DNA from: Leptodesmis sichuanensis A121
GTDB lineage: Bacteria > Cyanobacteriota > Cyanobacteriia > Leptolyngbyales > Leptolyngbyaceae
Assembly: GCF_021379005.1 (NCBI RefSeq)
Contig: NZ_CP075171.1
Location: 4,216,001 to 4,280,000, forward strand
Direction of reading: 5' to 3'
DNA: 64,000 bases
Position numbers and translations under genes: made by a program. The notes under the pieces were generated by a model, which was given only the letters and a program-made list of their open reading frames with translations, made no database searches and was not told the origin of the DNA. Position 1 is the stretch's first letter, and every line of letters begins with the position of its first letter. Of this stretch, positions 51,699 to 60,906 are shown piece by piece.

Positions 51699-54395
51699 TT
51701 AGCGCTTTTTTTTTTCGAAATCTGATGGCGGGGGGGCAGGGGGTTCTTCTGTTACATAAGGAGCCGCGATCGACCCCATCAGGCTTTCAAACGCCTCATC
51801 TAGCTTTTGTTCTGCAACGTCCGTGGAAGCAGTCTCTGGAGTGGAGGATTCGGCAGCAAATAAGTTTTCTACTTCAATAAATAAACTATCTAATCGTTCT
51901 AACTGAAAGGGGGGCACAGTTCCGACCTCCGGTTTTTGCACCACAGATGAGGGCTGAAATGGAGGAATCTCTTTGATCGGGGCATTCCGGTTGCCGATGG
52001 GAGGAGAGGCCGTGGATGGACTAATCGGAGGTGCATTCTCAAAGATGTCATCCATGCCTTCCAGCGTGAAGGGTGAGGTGTAATCCTCTGCTGGAACTTG
52101 AGGTGCAGGGGACGGGGAGGATGATGCAGCGGGTGGAGTGGTTGGTGCAAGATCGGCGGCAAATTCATCCAGGGTAAAAGCTGGTGGGGACGACAGGGGA
52201 AGGTCCCTAGATTGTGCGATCGCCGGTTCCTGATGCACATCAGCAGACCCAAACTCGTAACTAAAGTTTTCTAAATTGACCAGATCCTGATTCAGGCTAG
52301 AGAGAGTCAACTCATCCAGTTCTAGATTCGGAGCTACCACATCTGTTGGGGCATCGGGTAGCAGATTTTCATCAGAGGCTACCCGAGTATATTGCTCCTC
52401 CAGAGAATCTTCTAAAGACTCAGGAGTGCCCCCAAATTCGCGCTTTTCCGGTGAGAAGAGTTCCAGGGGGGTGGGCGCGTCACTTCGAATTAATTCACTA
52501 TAGGTTTGTTCAATGGGAACTTTGATCGCCCTGTTATTTCCTGGGGGAGTGCTGGATGGTGGCGCGATCGGAGGTGCAACGGGCGTGGAATGTTCCTGTT
52601 CCGTCTGGACAGTGCTAAATAAATCGGCCAGGGAACTGATTTGATCGGATGCTGAAAACGATACAGCCTCTTGATCAACAGCAGGTGGGGGAGGAATAAC
52701 CAGATCGGGCCGAGTTGGGGACGCTTCCACGTCGGTTAAGTCATCCAATCGGTTGTCAGGAAGCTGGATTGGGGGTAGGGATGGGGCTTCCTCGAACAGG
52801 TTTTCCAGGAACAGTTCTTCACCAGCAGAGGGTGGCGTTGCGACAGTAGGGGCGATCGGGGGTAAGGTTGCTTCGGGTGTAGGTTTAGATTCCGTTTCAG
52901 AGGTAGGTTCACTCTCAGATGCTGCCACCTCAGATGCCCCGAACAAGCTCTGGTAGAACTCATCCAGTTCATCCTGTGCATCAGGGGGAATTTCTGGGAG
53001 AGCAACATCCTCTCCCGTCAGCGAAGTACTGCCGAGCATGGCATCCAACTGGGCTTCTGCATCTGCCACAGACATGGACGGGGAAGCCGTATGCAATTCC
53101 GCACTCAAGTTTTCCAGGAGTTTCAGGGCGGTATCGATCTCGGTGGCCTCCTCTTCATTCTGGGCCACCTCTGCAGGATGGTCGGCAGCTTCCTGAGAGG
53201 CCAGGTGTAGCGAGGTTACTGGTGCCAACTCCAGGTCGCTTAAGTCCAGAGCGGGCAAGGCTGGTTCCTGTTTCGTGGCGGCGGGCGGTGGCTGTTCCTG
53301 GCTTCTGGCAAAGTCCAACCAAGCGGCGATCGCCGCATTGGTGGCTGAATCCGCTGGGAGGGGAGGCAACTCTACTGCGGGTGTTGCTGGAGCAGTTCCT
53401 TCTGTCTGAGAACGATCTGTCGTGAAGATTTCTGTACCCGCATAGGAAAAATTGGGGACAAATGGCGGAGATGGTGCAGGGGAAGTGACCGGACTGACTG
53501 GGGGTGGGGAGACAGATTCTGGAGCGATCTCGGTTTCTGAAGTCGAAGGAGTTGCTGGAGCCAGCGGTTGGGATGCTGTATCAGTGCCAGTTGTAGAGGT
53601 GGGGTGCGATCGGGGAGTCTCAGCGGCAGATGGTAAGTAAGTAGAGACTTCTTGCTGGAGCTGTTGAGCCAGCATTTCTACCAGCGCCTTGAAGGTCATT
53701 TCGCTCTGCTGCCCCAAACTGTGCATCCGTTCCAGCCCCTGGGCAAGCGAGTCCTGGTAGGTCTGAATATTTCGTTGCAATGATTCAAAGACAATATTCA
53801 AAGTCGCATCCAGGTTGACCAGCATCTGGTCAGAGCGTCTCCGGAGAGCCTGGAACTGCTCATATTGCGTTGTGGAAAGGGCCGAGGGAGACATTCCTGT
53901 ACCCAACATATAATCTGAGCGGGGCGGAAAAGTGTGACCTCCTGTTGGGCCAAGGGCTTGAGCAATTTGTTGAGTTAAGTGCTCTTGGAGGCGATTCATT
54001 AAGACCTGGAGCAACTCTGCACTGGCCGGATGCTGGTGCGGAGAGGTCAGACTGACTCGTAATTGACTGATTTCCTGCAATACTCGTTCTAATAGTTGCT
54101 GAGTCGTGGCATTGGCAGGGGAGGGGGTTTCAAAAGCGGGCGATCGGGTTGGATCTTGGGAAGGCTGGTAGTACAGATCCTGCGACAAAATCGCTGTGCC
54201 TGGGGCTGGACTCGTTCCTGGGGCGATCGTGGGCTGCTGTTGCAGAGACACTAAATAATTGCGTACCCGCTCTAAAACCTGCTGCTGTTGGGTAGCCTCT
54301 CCCGATGCCCTCCAGGGCAGACGCGGGTTGGCCCGTTGGAGAACACTATCAATCTCAGCGATTAATGCCTGGATTTGATCCTTCTGAGAAGTCAC
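51699..54395 (-). CDS. Large acidic Pro/Glu-rich protein with repeated L-D-x-L-F-type motifs
   Basis: 898 residues. The first 260 or so are helical (QIQALIAEIDSVLQRA, then TTQQLLERVLQEISQLRVSL and FQALRRRSDQMLVNLDATLN). The rest is a long, disordered-looking acidic region with recurrent short hydrophobic-acidic motifs: DEFYQSLFGASEV, LFLENLFEEAPS, SLADLFSTVQTEQ, PLELFSPEKRE, MDDIFENAPP, LDSLFIEVENLFA and LDEAFESLMGS. These look like docking sites for one partner. No catalytic domain is seen. The last zero-frame codons (GAA AAA AAA AAG CGC TAA) carry the slippery heptamer A AAA AAG; shifting would add the Hsp70/actin-like ATPase. Confidence 0.75.
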   Translation of the reverse strand: MTSQKDQIQALIAEIDSVLQRANPRLPWRASGEATQQQQVLERVRNYLVSLQQQPTIAPGTSPAPGTAILSQDLYYQPSQDPTRSPAFETPSPANATTQQLLERVLQEISQLRVSLTSPHQHPASAELLQVLMNRLQEHLTQQIAQALGPTGGHTFPPRSDYMLGTGMSPSALSTTQYEQFQALRRRSDQMLVNLDATLNIVFESLQRNIQTYQDSLAQGLERMHSLGQQSEMTFKALVEMLAQQLQQEVSTYLPSAAETPRSHPTSTTGTDTASQPLAPATPSTSETEIAPESVSPPPVSPVTSPAPSPPFVPNFSYAGTEIFTTDRSQTEGTAPATPAVELPPLPADSATNAAIAAWLDFARSQEQPPPAATKQEPALPALDLSDLELAPVTSLHLASQEAADHPAEVAQNEEEATEIDTALKLLENLSAELHTASPSMSVADAEAQLDAMLGSTSLTGEDVALPEIPPDAQDELDEFYQSLFGASEVAASESEPTSETESKPTPEATLPPIAPTVATPPSAGEELFLENLFEEAPSLPPIQLPDNRLDDLTDVEASPTRPDLVIPPPPAVDQEAVSFSASDQISSLADLFSTVQTEQEHSTPVAPPIAPPSSTPPGNNRAIKVPIEQTYSELIRSDAPTPLELFSPEKREFGGTPESLEDSLEEQYTRVASDENLLPDAPTDVVAPNLELDELTLSSLNQDLVNLENFSYEFGSADVHQEPAIAQSRDLPLSSPPAFTLDEFAADLAPTTPPAASSSPSPAPQVPAEDYTSPFTLEGMDDIFENAPPISPSTASPPIGNRNAPIKEIPPFQPSSVVQKPEVGTVPPFQLERLDSLFIEVENLFAAESSTPETASTDVAEQKLDEAFESLMGSIAAPYVTEEPPAPPPSDFEKKKR
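51705..51711 (-). promoter_or_regulatory. Slippery heptamer A AAA AAG, candidate -1 frameshift site
   Basis: On the minus strand the zero-frame codons read GAA AAA AAA AAG CGC TAA. The heptamer A AAA AAG is in the canonical X XXY YYZ register, the one used by bacterial dnaX. After a -1 slip the next codons are GCG CTA ACT GAA, which continue without stop into the ATPase frame. The A10 run could also cause transcriptional slippage. It could instead be a sequencing error; no downstream pseudoknot was modelled. Confidence 0.55.
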
Positions 54396-54717
54396 AATCT
54401 AACCCCTGATCAGTAACGAGTAGAAGAGGGCTAAGGATGCGGTGATTTAATACTTGAGTAGAAAACCATCAATGTAGTGCAAGCCGTATCCCCTCAAGCT
54501 ATAGTGGTCTAAAATCGCTTCCTAATATCACCCTGGTGACAAAAACCTTTTGCACTATTAACTCTATTGTGTACTATTGGCTCTACCGTGTTGCACAAGT
54601 GTACTGTAGGAGCCTGGGGAGTGACAGTATTTTTTATAGATATCCAAGGAAAGTTTGAGTTTTTTCAACTGAATTGTGCCAGTAGATTATTATTTATTCT
54701 GACCTGAGAACTCTTAA
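54396..54717. other. Divergent spacer, no gene seen
   Basis: About 320 bases separate the acidic-protein gene (minus) and the Crp-type gene (plus). The stretch is AT-rich, with repeated short motifs GTGTACTATTGG and TTGCACAAGTGTACTG. No open frame of note and no clear hairpin were seen. Promoters for both genes should be here. Confidence 0.4.
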
Positions 54718-55431
54718 ATGTTGCACTCGATGGAAGATCGGTTCGGTTCTCAAGATCACTCTTCTAGCCTTTCCATTCGCTCGGCCCCTTTCTTTGAGGG
54801 ATTACCGGAGGAAGCCGTGGAGCGGGCAACGGCGAATGTGGTCACCCGGAGGCATCCCCCCAATCAAGTCATTTTGCTGGAAAATGATTGGGGTAGTTCA
54901 GTTTATTTTATTTTAAGTGGTTGGGTAAAAATTCGGACTTACAACCTGGATGGCCGGGAAGTCACTCTTAATATTTTAGGGAAAGGGGAATTGTTTGGTG
55001 AGATGGCTCCCCTGGATGAGGTTCCCCGATCGACGGATGTCATTACCCTGGCTCCTACCGTGATTGGGAATATGCCTGCTCAGGACTTTGTCCGACTCCT
55101 GAATACGGAGCCTCAAGCGGGGATCCGGTTAGCTAAGTTAATGGCTCGTCGTCTGCGACAGGTCAACCGACGGCTACGCTTGCGGGAGTCGGATAGTATG
55201 TCGCGAGTCGCGGATATCCTGCTTTTCCTGGCCGATGGTCAAGGCAAACAAGGAGCCCATGGAACAGAAATTCCTAACCTGCCGCATCGCGAACTGAGCA
55301 GTCTGAGTGGTCTGGCCCGCGAAACCGTGACCCGCGTCCTCAGCAAGCTGGAAAAGAAAGGATTGATCAGCCGCGATCGCGATGTCCTTTGCATCCCCGA
55401 CACCCACGCGCTGGAACGACTGATGCTCTGA
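54718..55431 (+). CDS. Crp/Fnr-family transcription regulator
   Basis: 237 residues. The N-terminal cyclic-nucleotide-binding fold has PPNQVILLENDWGSSVYFIL and KGELFGEMAPLDEVPRSTDV, then a long dimer helix (LAKLMARRLRQVNRRLRLRE). The C-terminal HTH is typical: HRELSSLSGLARETVTRVLS followed by LEKKGLISRDRDVLCI. Whether it binds cAMP is uncertain: the pocket has GEMAPLDEVPRST, with a Glu and an Arg-Ser as in cAMP receptors, but it is not identical to characterised cyanobacterial SYCRP1. No motif specific to the nitrogen regulator NtcA was recognised. It is divergent from the acidic-protein gene. Confidence 0.9.
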   Translation: MLHSMEDRFGSQDHSSSLSIRSAPFFEGLPEEAVERATANVVTRRHPPNQVILLENDWGSSVYFILSGWVKIRTYNLDGREVTLNILGKGELFGEMAPLDEVPRSTDVITLAPTVIGNMPAQDFVRLLNTEPQAGIRLAKLMARRLRQVNRRLRLRESDSMSRVADILLFLADGQGKQGAHGTEIPNLPHRELSSLSGLARETVTRVLSKLEKKGLISRDRDVLCIPDTHALERLML

Positions 55432-55491
55432 GGAGTGATGAGTTTTGAGTTCTCAGTTCTCAGTTATGGAAATCGCCTCCACCCATCACTA

Positions 55492-57108
55492 TTACCCCCT
55501 CGCTCCTACTGTTGCTGGCTCTAGCAGAGGGATCAGTTTCAGGCCAAATTGTTCTTCAAAGCTAGATTTTTTGTTCTCCAGGCTCCAGAGTTCCAGGGCG
55601 CAGTCATCACCCAGACGGGCGGGTTGCAGGTGCAGGCACAGTTCTCCCCGATCGGGACGAAATTCGCAGGTAATTTGCTGGATTGCTCCAATCTGGCGGC
55701 GATCGAGGGCAACGGCCAGTCGTAGTAAGGGACTGAGTTGGTCAACCATGCGCCGATGAGGTTTGCTGGTCAGGTTGCGATAGTTTTCGTGTTTCTTCTT
55801 GGGATTGTTTTTCCGGTGATAGCGAGCCAGATTGGCGATCGTCTCCACCTCTGTTTCCGTGAATCCCAACAGTTCCCCGTTGCGGATCAGATAGTAGGAG
55901 TGTTTGTGGTGGGCGGAATGGCTGATGAAGTGTCCGCAATTGTGCAGGATGGCGGCGGCCCACAGGAGTTCCCGGGCTTCTTCGCCCCACTGGTGCAGCA
56001 CGCCCTGAGTCTGATCAAATAAGCTCATGGCAAAGGCGGCCACTCGTTCACTGTAAATCAGGTTGACCCGATATTTCTGGGCGATTTTCAGGACACTGCG
56101 CTGACGAATGGAACTCTGGTAACGCAGCCGATCTTCAATCAGGCCATGAGTCAGCATCCAGTCTACAATCACGCCTTCCCGCAGCGATCGCTCACAAATG
56201 GTGATCGACTCCAGTCCCAGCAGGGTCATCGCTTCCTGCAGAATTAAGGCTCCGGCCAGGATGATTTCCGCCCGCCGATCGTTCATTCCGGGTAGTTGGG
56301 CGCGATCGTGACAACTGAGGCGACGGAAGCGATGCACCATCTCCCGCAGATCTTGCAGGTTGAAGCGATAGCCGTGCAGGGGATCAGGTACAACTCCCAG
56401 GTGTTCGCGAGCGTGCAGGGTCGCCAGGGTTTCGATCGTTCCAGAGGTGCCGACCAGTTTGGGAACTTCACCTGGTCGCAAATGGGCTTGCAATTCTTCT
56501 ATAGGCCGTTCCAACATTCCCTGGATGTAGGCTTGCAAGGTTTGAAACTCTTTTGAACTGATGGGATCAGTGCTGACATATTCATTGGTCAAGCGGACTG
56601 CCCCAATTTTGGTACTGCTGAGGGAGCGGGGATCATGGCCATCGCCCAGGATTAGTTCCGTAGAGCCACCCCCAATGTCAATCACAATATGGGGTTTCCC
56701 ATCGAACTCAATATCCGACAACACCCCCAGATAAATTCGGCGAGCTTCTTCCACCCCAGAGATGAGATTAATCCATAGCCCCAACTCGGAGGCCACCCGC
56801 TGCAAAAAGTCTCGCCCGTTGGGAGCTTCCCGCACTGCACTGGTGGCCACGGCGATAATTTGCTCAGAATTCAGACTTTTGGAAATCTCCTGACATCGCT
56901 TCAGAGCATCGATCGCCCGCTGCATGGCCTCCTCAGTCAGAAACCCGGTTTGCTGACAGCGTTCTCCCAGACGAACCGTCGCTTTTTCTCTAGCAATGAT
57001 GGTAAAAGCAGGCAGGGTTGGCTGGATCCGCACTACCACCATGTGGATCGAGTTCGTACCAACGTCAATGGCCGTCAGAATGCGATCGTAATCCGCGAGC
57101 ATTTTCAA
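55492..57108 (-). CDS. ppx: Exopolyphosphatase / guanosine pentaphosphatase (Ppx/GppA)
   Basis: 538 residues. Actin-like ATPase fold: ILTAIDVGTNSIHMVVVRIQ at the start, SAVREAPNGRDFLQRV, then the phosphate motif HIVIDIGGGSTELILGDG, and a C-terminal HD-like domain (HNCGHFISHSAHHKHSYYLI). It removes terminal phosphates from polyphosphate or converts pppGpp to ppGpp. The gene converges with the Crp-type gene, ends about 60 bases apart. Length and domain plan match two-domain Ppx proteins. Which activity dominates cannot be told. Confidence 0.92.
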   Translation of the reverse strand: MKMLADYDRILTAIDVGTNSIHMVVVRIQPTLPAFTIIAREKATVRLGERCQQTGFLTEEAMQRAIDALKRCQEISKSLNSEQIIAVATSAVREAPNGRDFLQRVASELGLWINLISGVEEARRIYLGVLSDIEFDGKPHIVIDIGGGSTELILGDGHDPRSLSSTKIGAVRLTNEYVSTDPISSKEFQTLQAYIQGMLERPIEELQAHLRPGEVPKLVGTSGTIETLATLHAREHLGVVPDPLHGYRFNLQDLREMVHRFRRLSCHDRAQLPGMNDRRAEIILAGALILQEAMTLLGLESITICERSLREGVIVDWMLTHGLIEDRLRYQSSIRQRSVLKIAQKYRVNLIYSERVAAFAMSLFDQTQGVLHQWGEEARELLWAAAILHNCGHFISHSAHHKHSYYLIRNGELLGFTETEVETIANLARYHRKNNPKKKHENYRNLTSKPHRRMVDQLSPLLRLAVALDRRQIGAIQQITCEFRPDRGELCLHLQPARLGDDCALELWSLENKKSSFEEQFGLKLIPLLEPATVGARG

Positions 57109-57391
57109 TTCGGTAAAACTGGCTAGCGTTTATCTGTAGTTTCCCTGGTTGCAGGTCTCATGGGGGCAGTTCTTAAGACTTTCCAAAGCTGTGGTTCAAC
57201 GACTGCGTGGGAAGTTCGGCTCAATTTAATCATTTTTTCAGAATGAATAGGCGATCCTGTTAGGAGTCTTCATATCGGCAGGACGCGGGGGTGGGAGAGT
57301 GGGGGAGGAAGATGAAGAGATACGGGGGAAAAGGGGGTGGATAGGGCACTTAATGGTAGAACTTCTGGAGTGAGTTTGACTGTCGGTTGGC

Positions 57392-57463
57392 CCAGAAACC
57401 CGGTTTCTTAGGTCAATCTCTGGGTTGGATGAAAGCTTCTTTTTCCAAGGACTGGGTTTCTGG
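57392..57463. repeat. 72-bp hairpin-forming repeat
   Basis: CCAGAAACCC at the left and GGGTTTCTGG at the right are inverted copies. The inner text CCGGTTTCTTAGG is a variant of the cyanobacterial spacer palindrome with the AGAAACCCGGTTTCT core. It lies in the 400-base spacer before the histidine kinase gene, which otherwise contains only G-rich low-complexity text (57285-57350). Confidence 0.6.
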
Positions 57464-57516
57464 AAAGAGATCTGTTACAAAGAACATAAAATTGTTAAGA
57501 TATGTAAATAAACTTA

Positions 57517-58347
57517 ATGCTTAAAACCCCCAGCTTACCCATGTCTTCTTTCTCCAACGAGAGTTCGATTCCTTCCATGCCAGAGCAGGTTGAGGTTGAC
57601 CTGACGAATGGTACTGAAGCTGGCCTGGTGCAAACGTTGTTTCAGGAGAATCAGACATTGCGGGAGCAGATTGCCCGCCATACAGAATTGATGCAGCTCT
57701 TGACCCATCAACTGGCCACTCCGCTAACGGCCTTGAGTGGTTCAGTGCATTTGCTGGCGGAAACGGAATTAGATGCGGCGCATCGGCAAGAGTTTTTGGG
57801 GGTCGTGGAACAGCAAATTAGCCGATTGCAAAACTTGTTGCAAGATTTGATGGCCCTCCGCAACGCGGAAACCGGATCCCTGGAAGCAAAACCAAGCCGT
57901 GTTTGTATCAGCCAGTTGGTGGATGAGGTGATTGCAGAATTTCAGTCGCACTCCCATCCGATCGCCTCTCGCATCGCTCCGGGTTTGCCGGATGCCTGGG
58001 CCGATCGCTGGCAGGTATCCCAGGTGCTGGTCAATTTGCTCTCCAACGCGATTAAATACTCTCCCAACCGAGAACCCATTGAAATTGGTGCAGAGGTTGT
58101 GGTACCAGGTTGGATTCAGGTTTGGGTGAAAGACCAGGGGTTAGGGATTCCAGAAGCCGCCCAACCCCATTTGTTTGAGCGGTTTTATCGCGTGAAGCAC
58201 CGCGATCGCCAGAACATTGAGGGCACTGGATTGGGCCTCTCCCTCTGTAAATTATTAGTGGAAAACCAGGGCGGTCAGATGGGATTTGAATCGACCCACG
58301 GTGAAGGCAGCCTGTTCTACTTCACGCTGCCCATCAGTGGAAATTAA
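57517..58347 (+). CDS. Sensor histidine kinase, no sensor domain
   Basis: 276 residues. After a short, low-complexity N-terminus comes a coiled segment (LFQENQTLREQIARHTELMQ), then the H-box THQLATPLTALSGSVHLL, N-box VNLLSNAIKYSPNREP, G1 VWVKDQGLGIPEA and G2 GTGLGLSLCKLLVENQGG. All catalytic boxes are intact. There is no membrane segment, PAS or GAF domain, so it is a cytoplasmic kinase whose signal must come through other proteins. There is no adjacent response regulator; the receiver proteins at 20024-21212 are far away and any pairing would be speculation. Confidence 0.92.
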   Translation: MLKTPSLPMSSFSNESSIPSMPEQVEVDLTNGTEAGLVQTLFQENQTLREQIARHTELMQLLTHQLATPLTALSGSVHLLAETELDAAHRQEFLGVVEQQISRLQNLLQDLMALRNAETGSLEAKPSRVCISQLVDEVIAEFQSHSHPIASRIAPGLPDAWADRWQVSQVLVNLLSNAIKYSPNREPIEIGAEVVVPGWIQVWVKDQGLGIPEAAQPHLFERFYRVKHRDRQNIEGTGLGLSLCKLLVENQGGQMGFESTHGEGSLFYFTLPISGN

Positions 58348-58358
58348 GAATTAGTTCC

Positions 58359-58390
58359 GTAGGGTGCTGTTAGCGTCAGCGTAACGCACT
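58359..58390. repeat. 32-bp spacer repeat, copy 2 of 2
   Basis: GTAGGGTGCTGTTAGCG followed by TCAGCGTAACGCACT matches copy 1 at 45826-45857 except for three central bases and the last base. It begins 12 bases after the histidine kinase stop. It contains the palindrome GTTAGCG/CGTAAC. Confidence 0.7.
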
Positions 58391-58565
58391 CCTGATGCAA
58401 TCTAACCTAATGAGTCAGGATAATTAAGAATTGTGATTTCCGTGAGCCGAATACTGCTGGAAGATTTGCAATTGATAATTCCTGCTTGCTGTGAGGTGAG
58501 GTTCAACGTCTATCGATTCGCGTTATGCTGCATGGATAAGGGATTGTGCCTGACCTGCAAGCATT

Positions 58566-60833
58566 ATGGATACTCAGCCGTCGATGCAGCCTGCTGCCAA
58601 CCAATTCAATGAAACGCATGGGAACACACCAGAGATGGGAGGCGGGTTGCCTGTCATTGAGTATTGGGCCAGGCATACCCTGTCGCCGGAAGGCCCGAAG
58701 TTGTGGAAGACGTTATTCCATAAAAGTGCCTGCCTCTCTTGTGCCTGGGGAACGGGGGGCCAGAAGGGTGGGTTTACCAATGAAGACGGCGAAGTGTTGC
58801 AGCGCTGCATGAAAAGTGTGGAGGCAATTTCAGCCGAAATTCAGCCGCCTGTGCCCACGCAGGTTTTTGCCGATCGCTCGATCGCCGAACTCCAACAACT
58901 CTCCTCCCTGGAAGCCGATCGTCTGGGACGCTTGAGTTTTCCTGTCATTCTGCGGGCGGGTCAGTCCCACTATGAGCGGATTTCCTGGGACGAGATTTAT
59001 GCGATCGCCACTGCGGCTTTCCACAAACCTCCAGAGCGGATTGCCTCCTACAGTTCCGGGCGGGGTTCCAATGAGGCGGCTTTTCTACTGCAACTGCTCT
59101 TACGCACCCTGGGTTCCAATAACCTGGCGGACTGCTCTGATCTGTGCCATGCCCCTTCCACGGTTGGCCTGAAGCAGATGTTTGGTACGGGTACCTCGAT
59201 TGTCAGCCTGGAAAGCTTGAAACAGGCCGATTGTGTGGTGCTGGCCGGATCGAATGCCGCCTATAACCATCCCCGCTTAATGAATGAGTTGATCAAGCTG
59301 CGCGAGCATGGCGGCCATGTGATTGTGATTAATCCGGTGCAGGAAATCGGTTTAATCAAATTTGCGTCTCCGGCCTTTCCCGCCAAATCTCTGCTGGCGG
59401 GATCAGAAATTGCTTCTCTGTATCTGCAACCGATTCCTGGCAGTGATGTGGCGTTGTTCGTCGGAATTCAAAAAGCGTTGATCGAACAGGGCCAGGTGCG
59501 GCAGGACTTCCTGGAGGCCCATACTGAAGGCTGGGAAGCGGTACTGGAGCAGGCCCGATCGCACTCCTGGGAGGCGATTACTGCGACCTGTGGCATCTCT
59601 CAGGCCGAGATTGAAACTGCCGCCCGGATCATCGGCCAGTCCCAGCGGGTGGTGTTTGCCTGGGCAATGGGAATTACGCAGCAAGCGAATGGAGTGGATA
59701 ACGTCTATAGCATTGCCAATACCGCTCTGATCACGGGTAATGCCGGACGCATGGGAACTGGCGTGATGCCTGTGCGCGGCCATTCCAATGTGCAGGGATT
59801 TGGCTCTATGGGCGTGACGGTGAGGCTGCGGCAGGAAATTAAGCAGGCGTTGGAGCAATTGCTGGGACGATCGCTGAATTTACCCAAGGGCTACCACACC
59901 CGCGATCTGATTGAAGCGGCAGAGGCCGGTAAAGTTGATAGTCTGATCTGTGTCGGGGGCAATCTCTATGGAGCCAATCCCGATTCTGAGCAGGCAAAAC
60001 GAGCACTGGGCAACATCGACACGATCGTCTATCTGTCTACCAAACCTAATACAGGTCATTTTCACGGATTGGCAAAAACCAATACAATCATCATTCCGGT
60101 GCTGAATCGGTTTGAAAATCCGCACAAAACGACGGTGGAATCGGGCAACAACTTTGTGCGACTGAATGACGAGGGACAGACCCACCTGAAGCAGGGTGAG
60201 CTAATTTCCGAGGTAGAGTTTTTGACCGAACTGGCCTATCGCCTGCTGGGAGACTATCCGGTGGATTGGCGCAAACTTCAGGACACCCGCTATGTGCGAC
60301 AGTTGATTGCTAAAACGATTCCTGGTTATGAAAAAATCGCCACGATCGACGACACCCAAGAAGAATTCACCATCTCTGGACGGATTATTACTGAACCCCA
60401 ATTCAAAACGCCGTCCGGGAAAGCAATGATGTTCACCACACCGCTGCCGATCCTGACCCTGCCTGCGCCCCAGGATTTTGGGGTTCCCGCATCAGCCACC
60501 AGTCTGGTACTGGCGTTGATGACGGGGCGCAGCTATTCTCAGCACAACACTGTCGTCTACAAAATTGGTGACAAATATCGGGGAATGCCGCATCGTCATT
60601 GCATTCTGCTGAATCGCACAGATGCTGAAAAAGTTGGTTTTCAGGAACACGATCGCGTCACAGTGCAGGGAGACGCAGGCAAATTGGAGCATGTGGAAAT
60701 CATTTATGGGGCTGTACGATCAGGCTCCGCCCTGATGTTTTATCCCGAAGTAAATGTCATTTTCAAAGCCAAAACCGATCCTCGCTGCGGCACTCCAGCT
60801 TATAAGCGAGTTCCCATTGTGGTTTATTCTTGA
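58566..60833 (+). CDS. FdhF/YdeP-family molybdopterin oxidoreductase
   Basis: 755 residues. N-terminal Cys cluster (KSACLSCAWGTGGQKGGFTN, then LQRCMKSVEA) where formate dehydrogenase-type enzymes carry Cys residues of an Fe-S site; molybdopterin-binding text IASYSSGRGSNEAAFLLQLL, LADCSDLCHAPSTVGLKQMF, GNAGRMGTGVMPVRGHSNVQ, and the C-terminal MTGRSYSQHNTVVYKIGDKY plus FQEHDRVTVQGDAGKLEH. The plan fits YdeP-like, FdhF-related oxidoreductases rather than a true formate dehydrogenase. No Fe-S partner, accessory protein or cofactor gene is adjacent. The reaction and electron acceptor are unknown. Confidence 0.88.
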   Translation: MDTQPSMQPAANQFNETHGNTPEMGGGLPVIEYWARHTLSPEGPKLWKTLFHKSACLSCAWGTGGQKGGFTNEDGEVLQRCMKSVEAISAEIQPPVPTQVFADRSIAELQQLSSLEADRLGRLSFPVILRAGQSHYERISWDEIYAIATAAFHKPPERIASYSSGRGSNEAAFLLQLLLRTLGSNNLADCSDLCHAPSTVGLKQMFGTGTSIVSLESLKQADCVVLAGSNAAYNHPRLMNELIKLREHGGHVIVINPVQEIGLIKFASPAFPAKSLLAGSEIASLYLQPIPGSDVALFVGIQKALIEQGQVRQDFLEAHTEGWEAVLEQARSHSWEAITATCGISQAEIETAARIIGQSQRVVFAWAMGITQQANGVDNVYSIANTALITGNAGRMGTGVMPVRGHSNVQGFGSMGVTVRLRQEIKQALEQLLGRSLNLPKGYHTRDLIEAAEAGKVDSLICVGGNLYGANPDSEQAKRALGNIDTIVYLSTKPNTGHFHGLAKTNTIIIPVLNRFENPHKTTVESGNNFVRLNDEGQTHLKQGELISEVEFLTELAYRLLGDYPVDWRKLQDTRYVRQLIAKTIPGYEKIATIDDTQEEFTISGRIITEPQFKTPSGKAMMFTTPLPILTLPAPQDFGVPASATSLVLALMTGRSYSQHNTVVYKIGDKYRGMPHRHCILLNRTDAEKVGFQEHDRVTVQGDAGKLEHVEIIYGAVRSGSALMFYPEVNVIFKAKTDPRCGTPAYKRVPIVVYS

Positions 60834-60906
60834 ACCCAATTTTAAATAGCGGAGTATAAATTGCGTCAGCGATCGTGATAATAGACCGTATTCCCAAGGA
60901 TAGCCA

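Noticed and set aside
55445-55759. 104-codon plus-strand frame after the Crp-type gene
   Set aside because: It lies mostly antisense to the 3' end of ppx and has no recognisable domain or start context.
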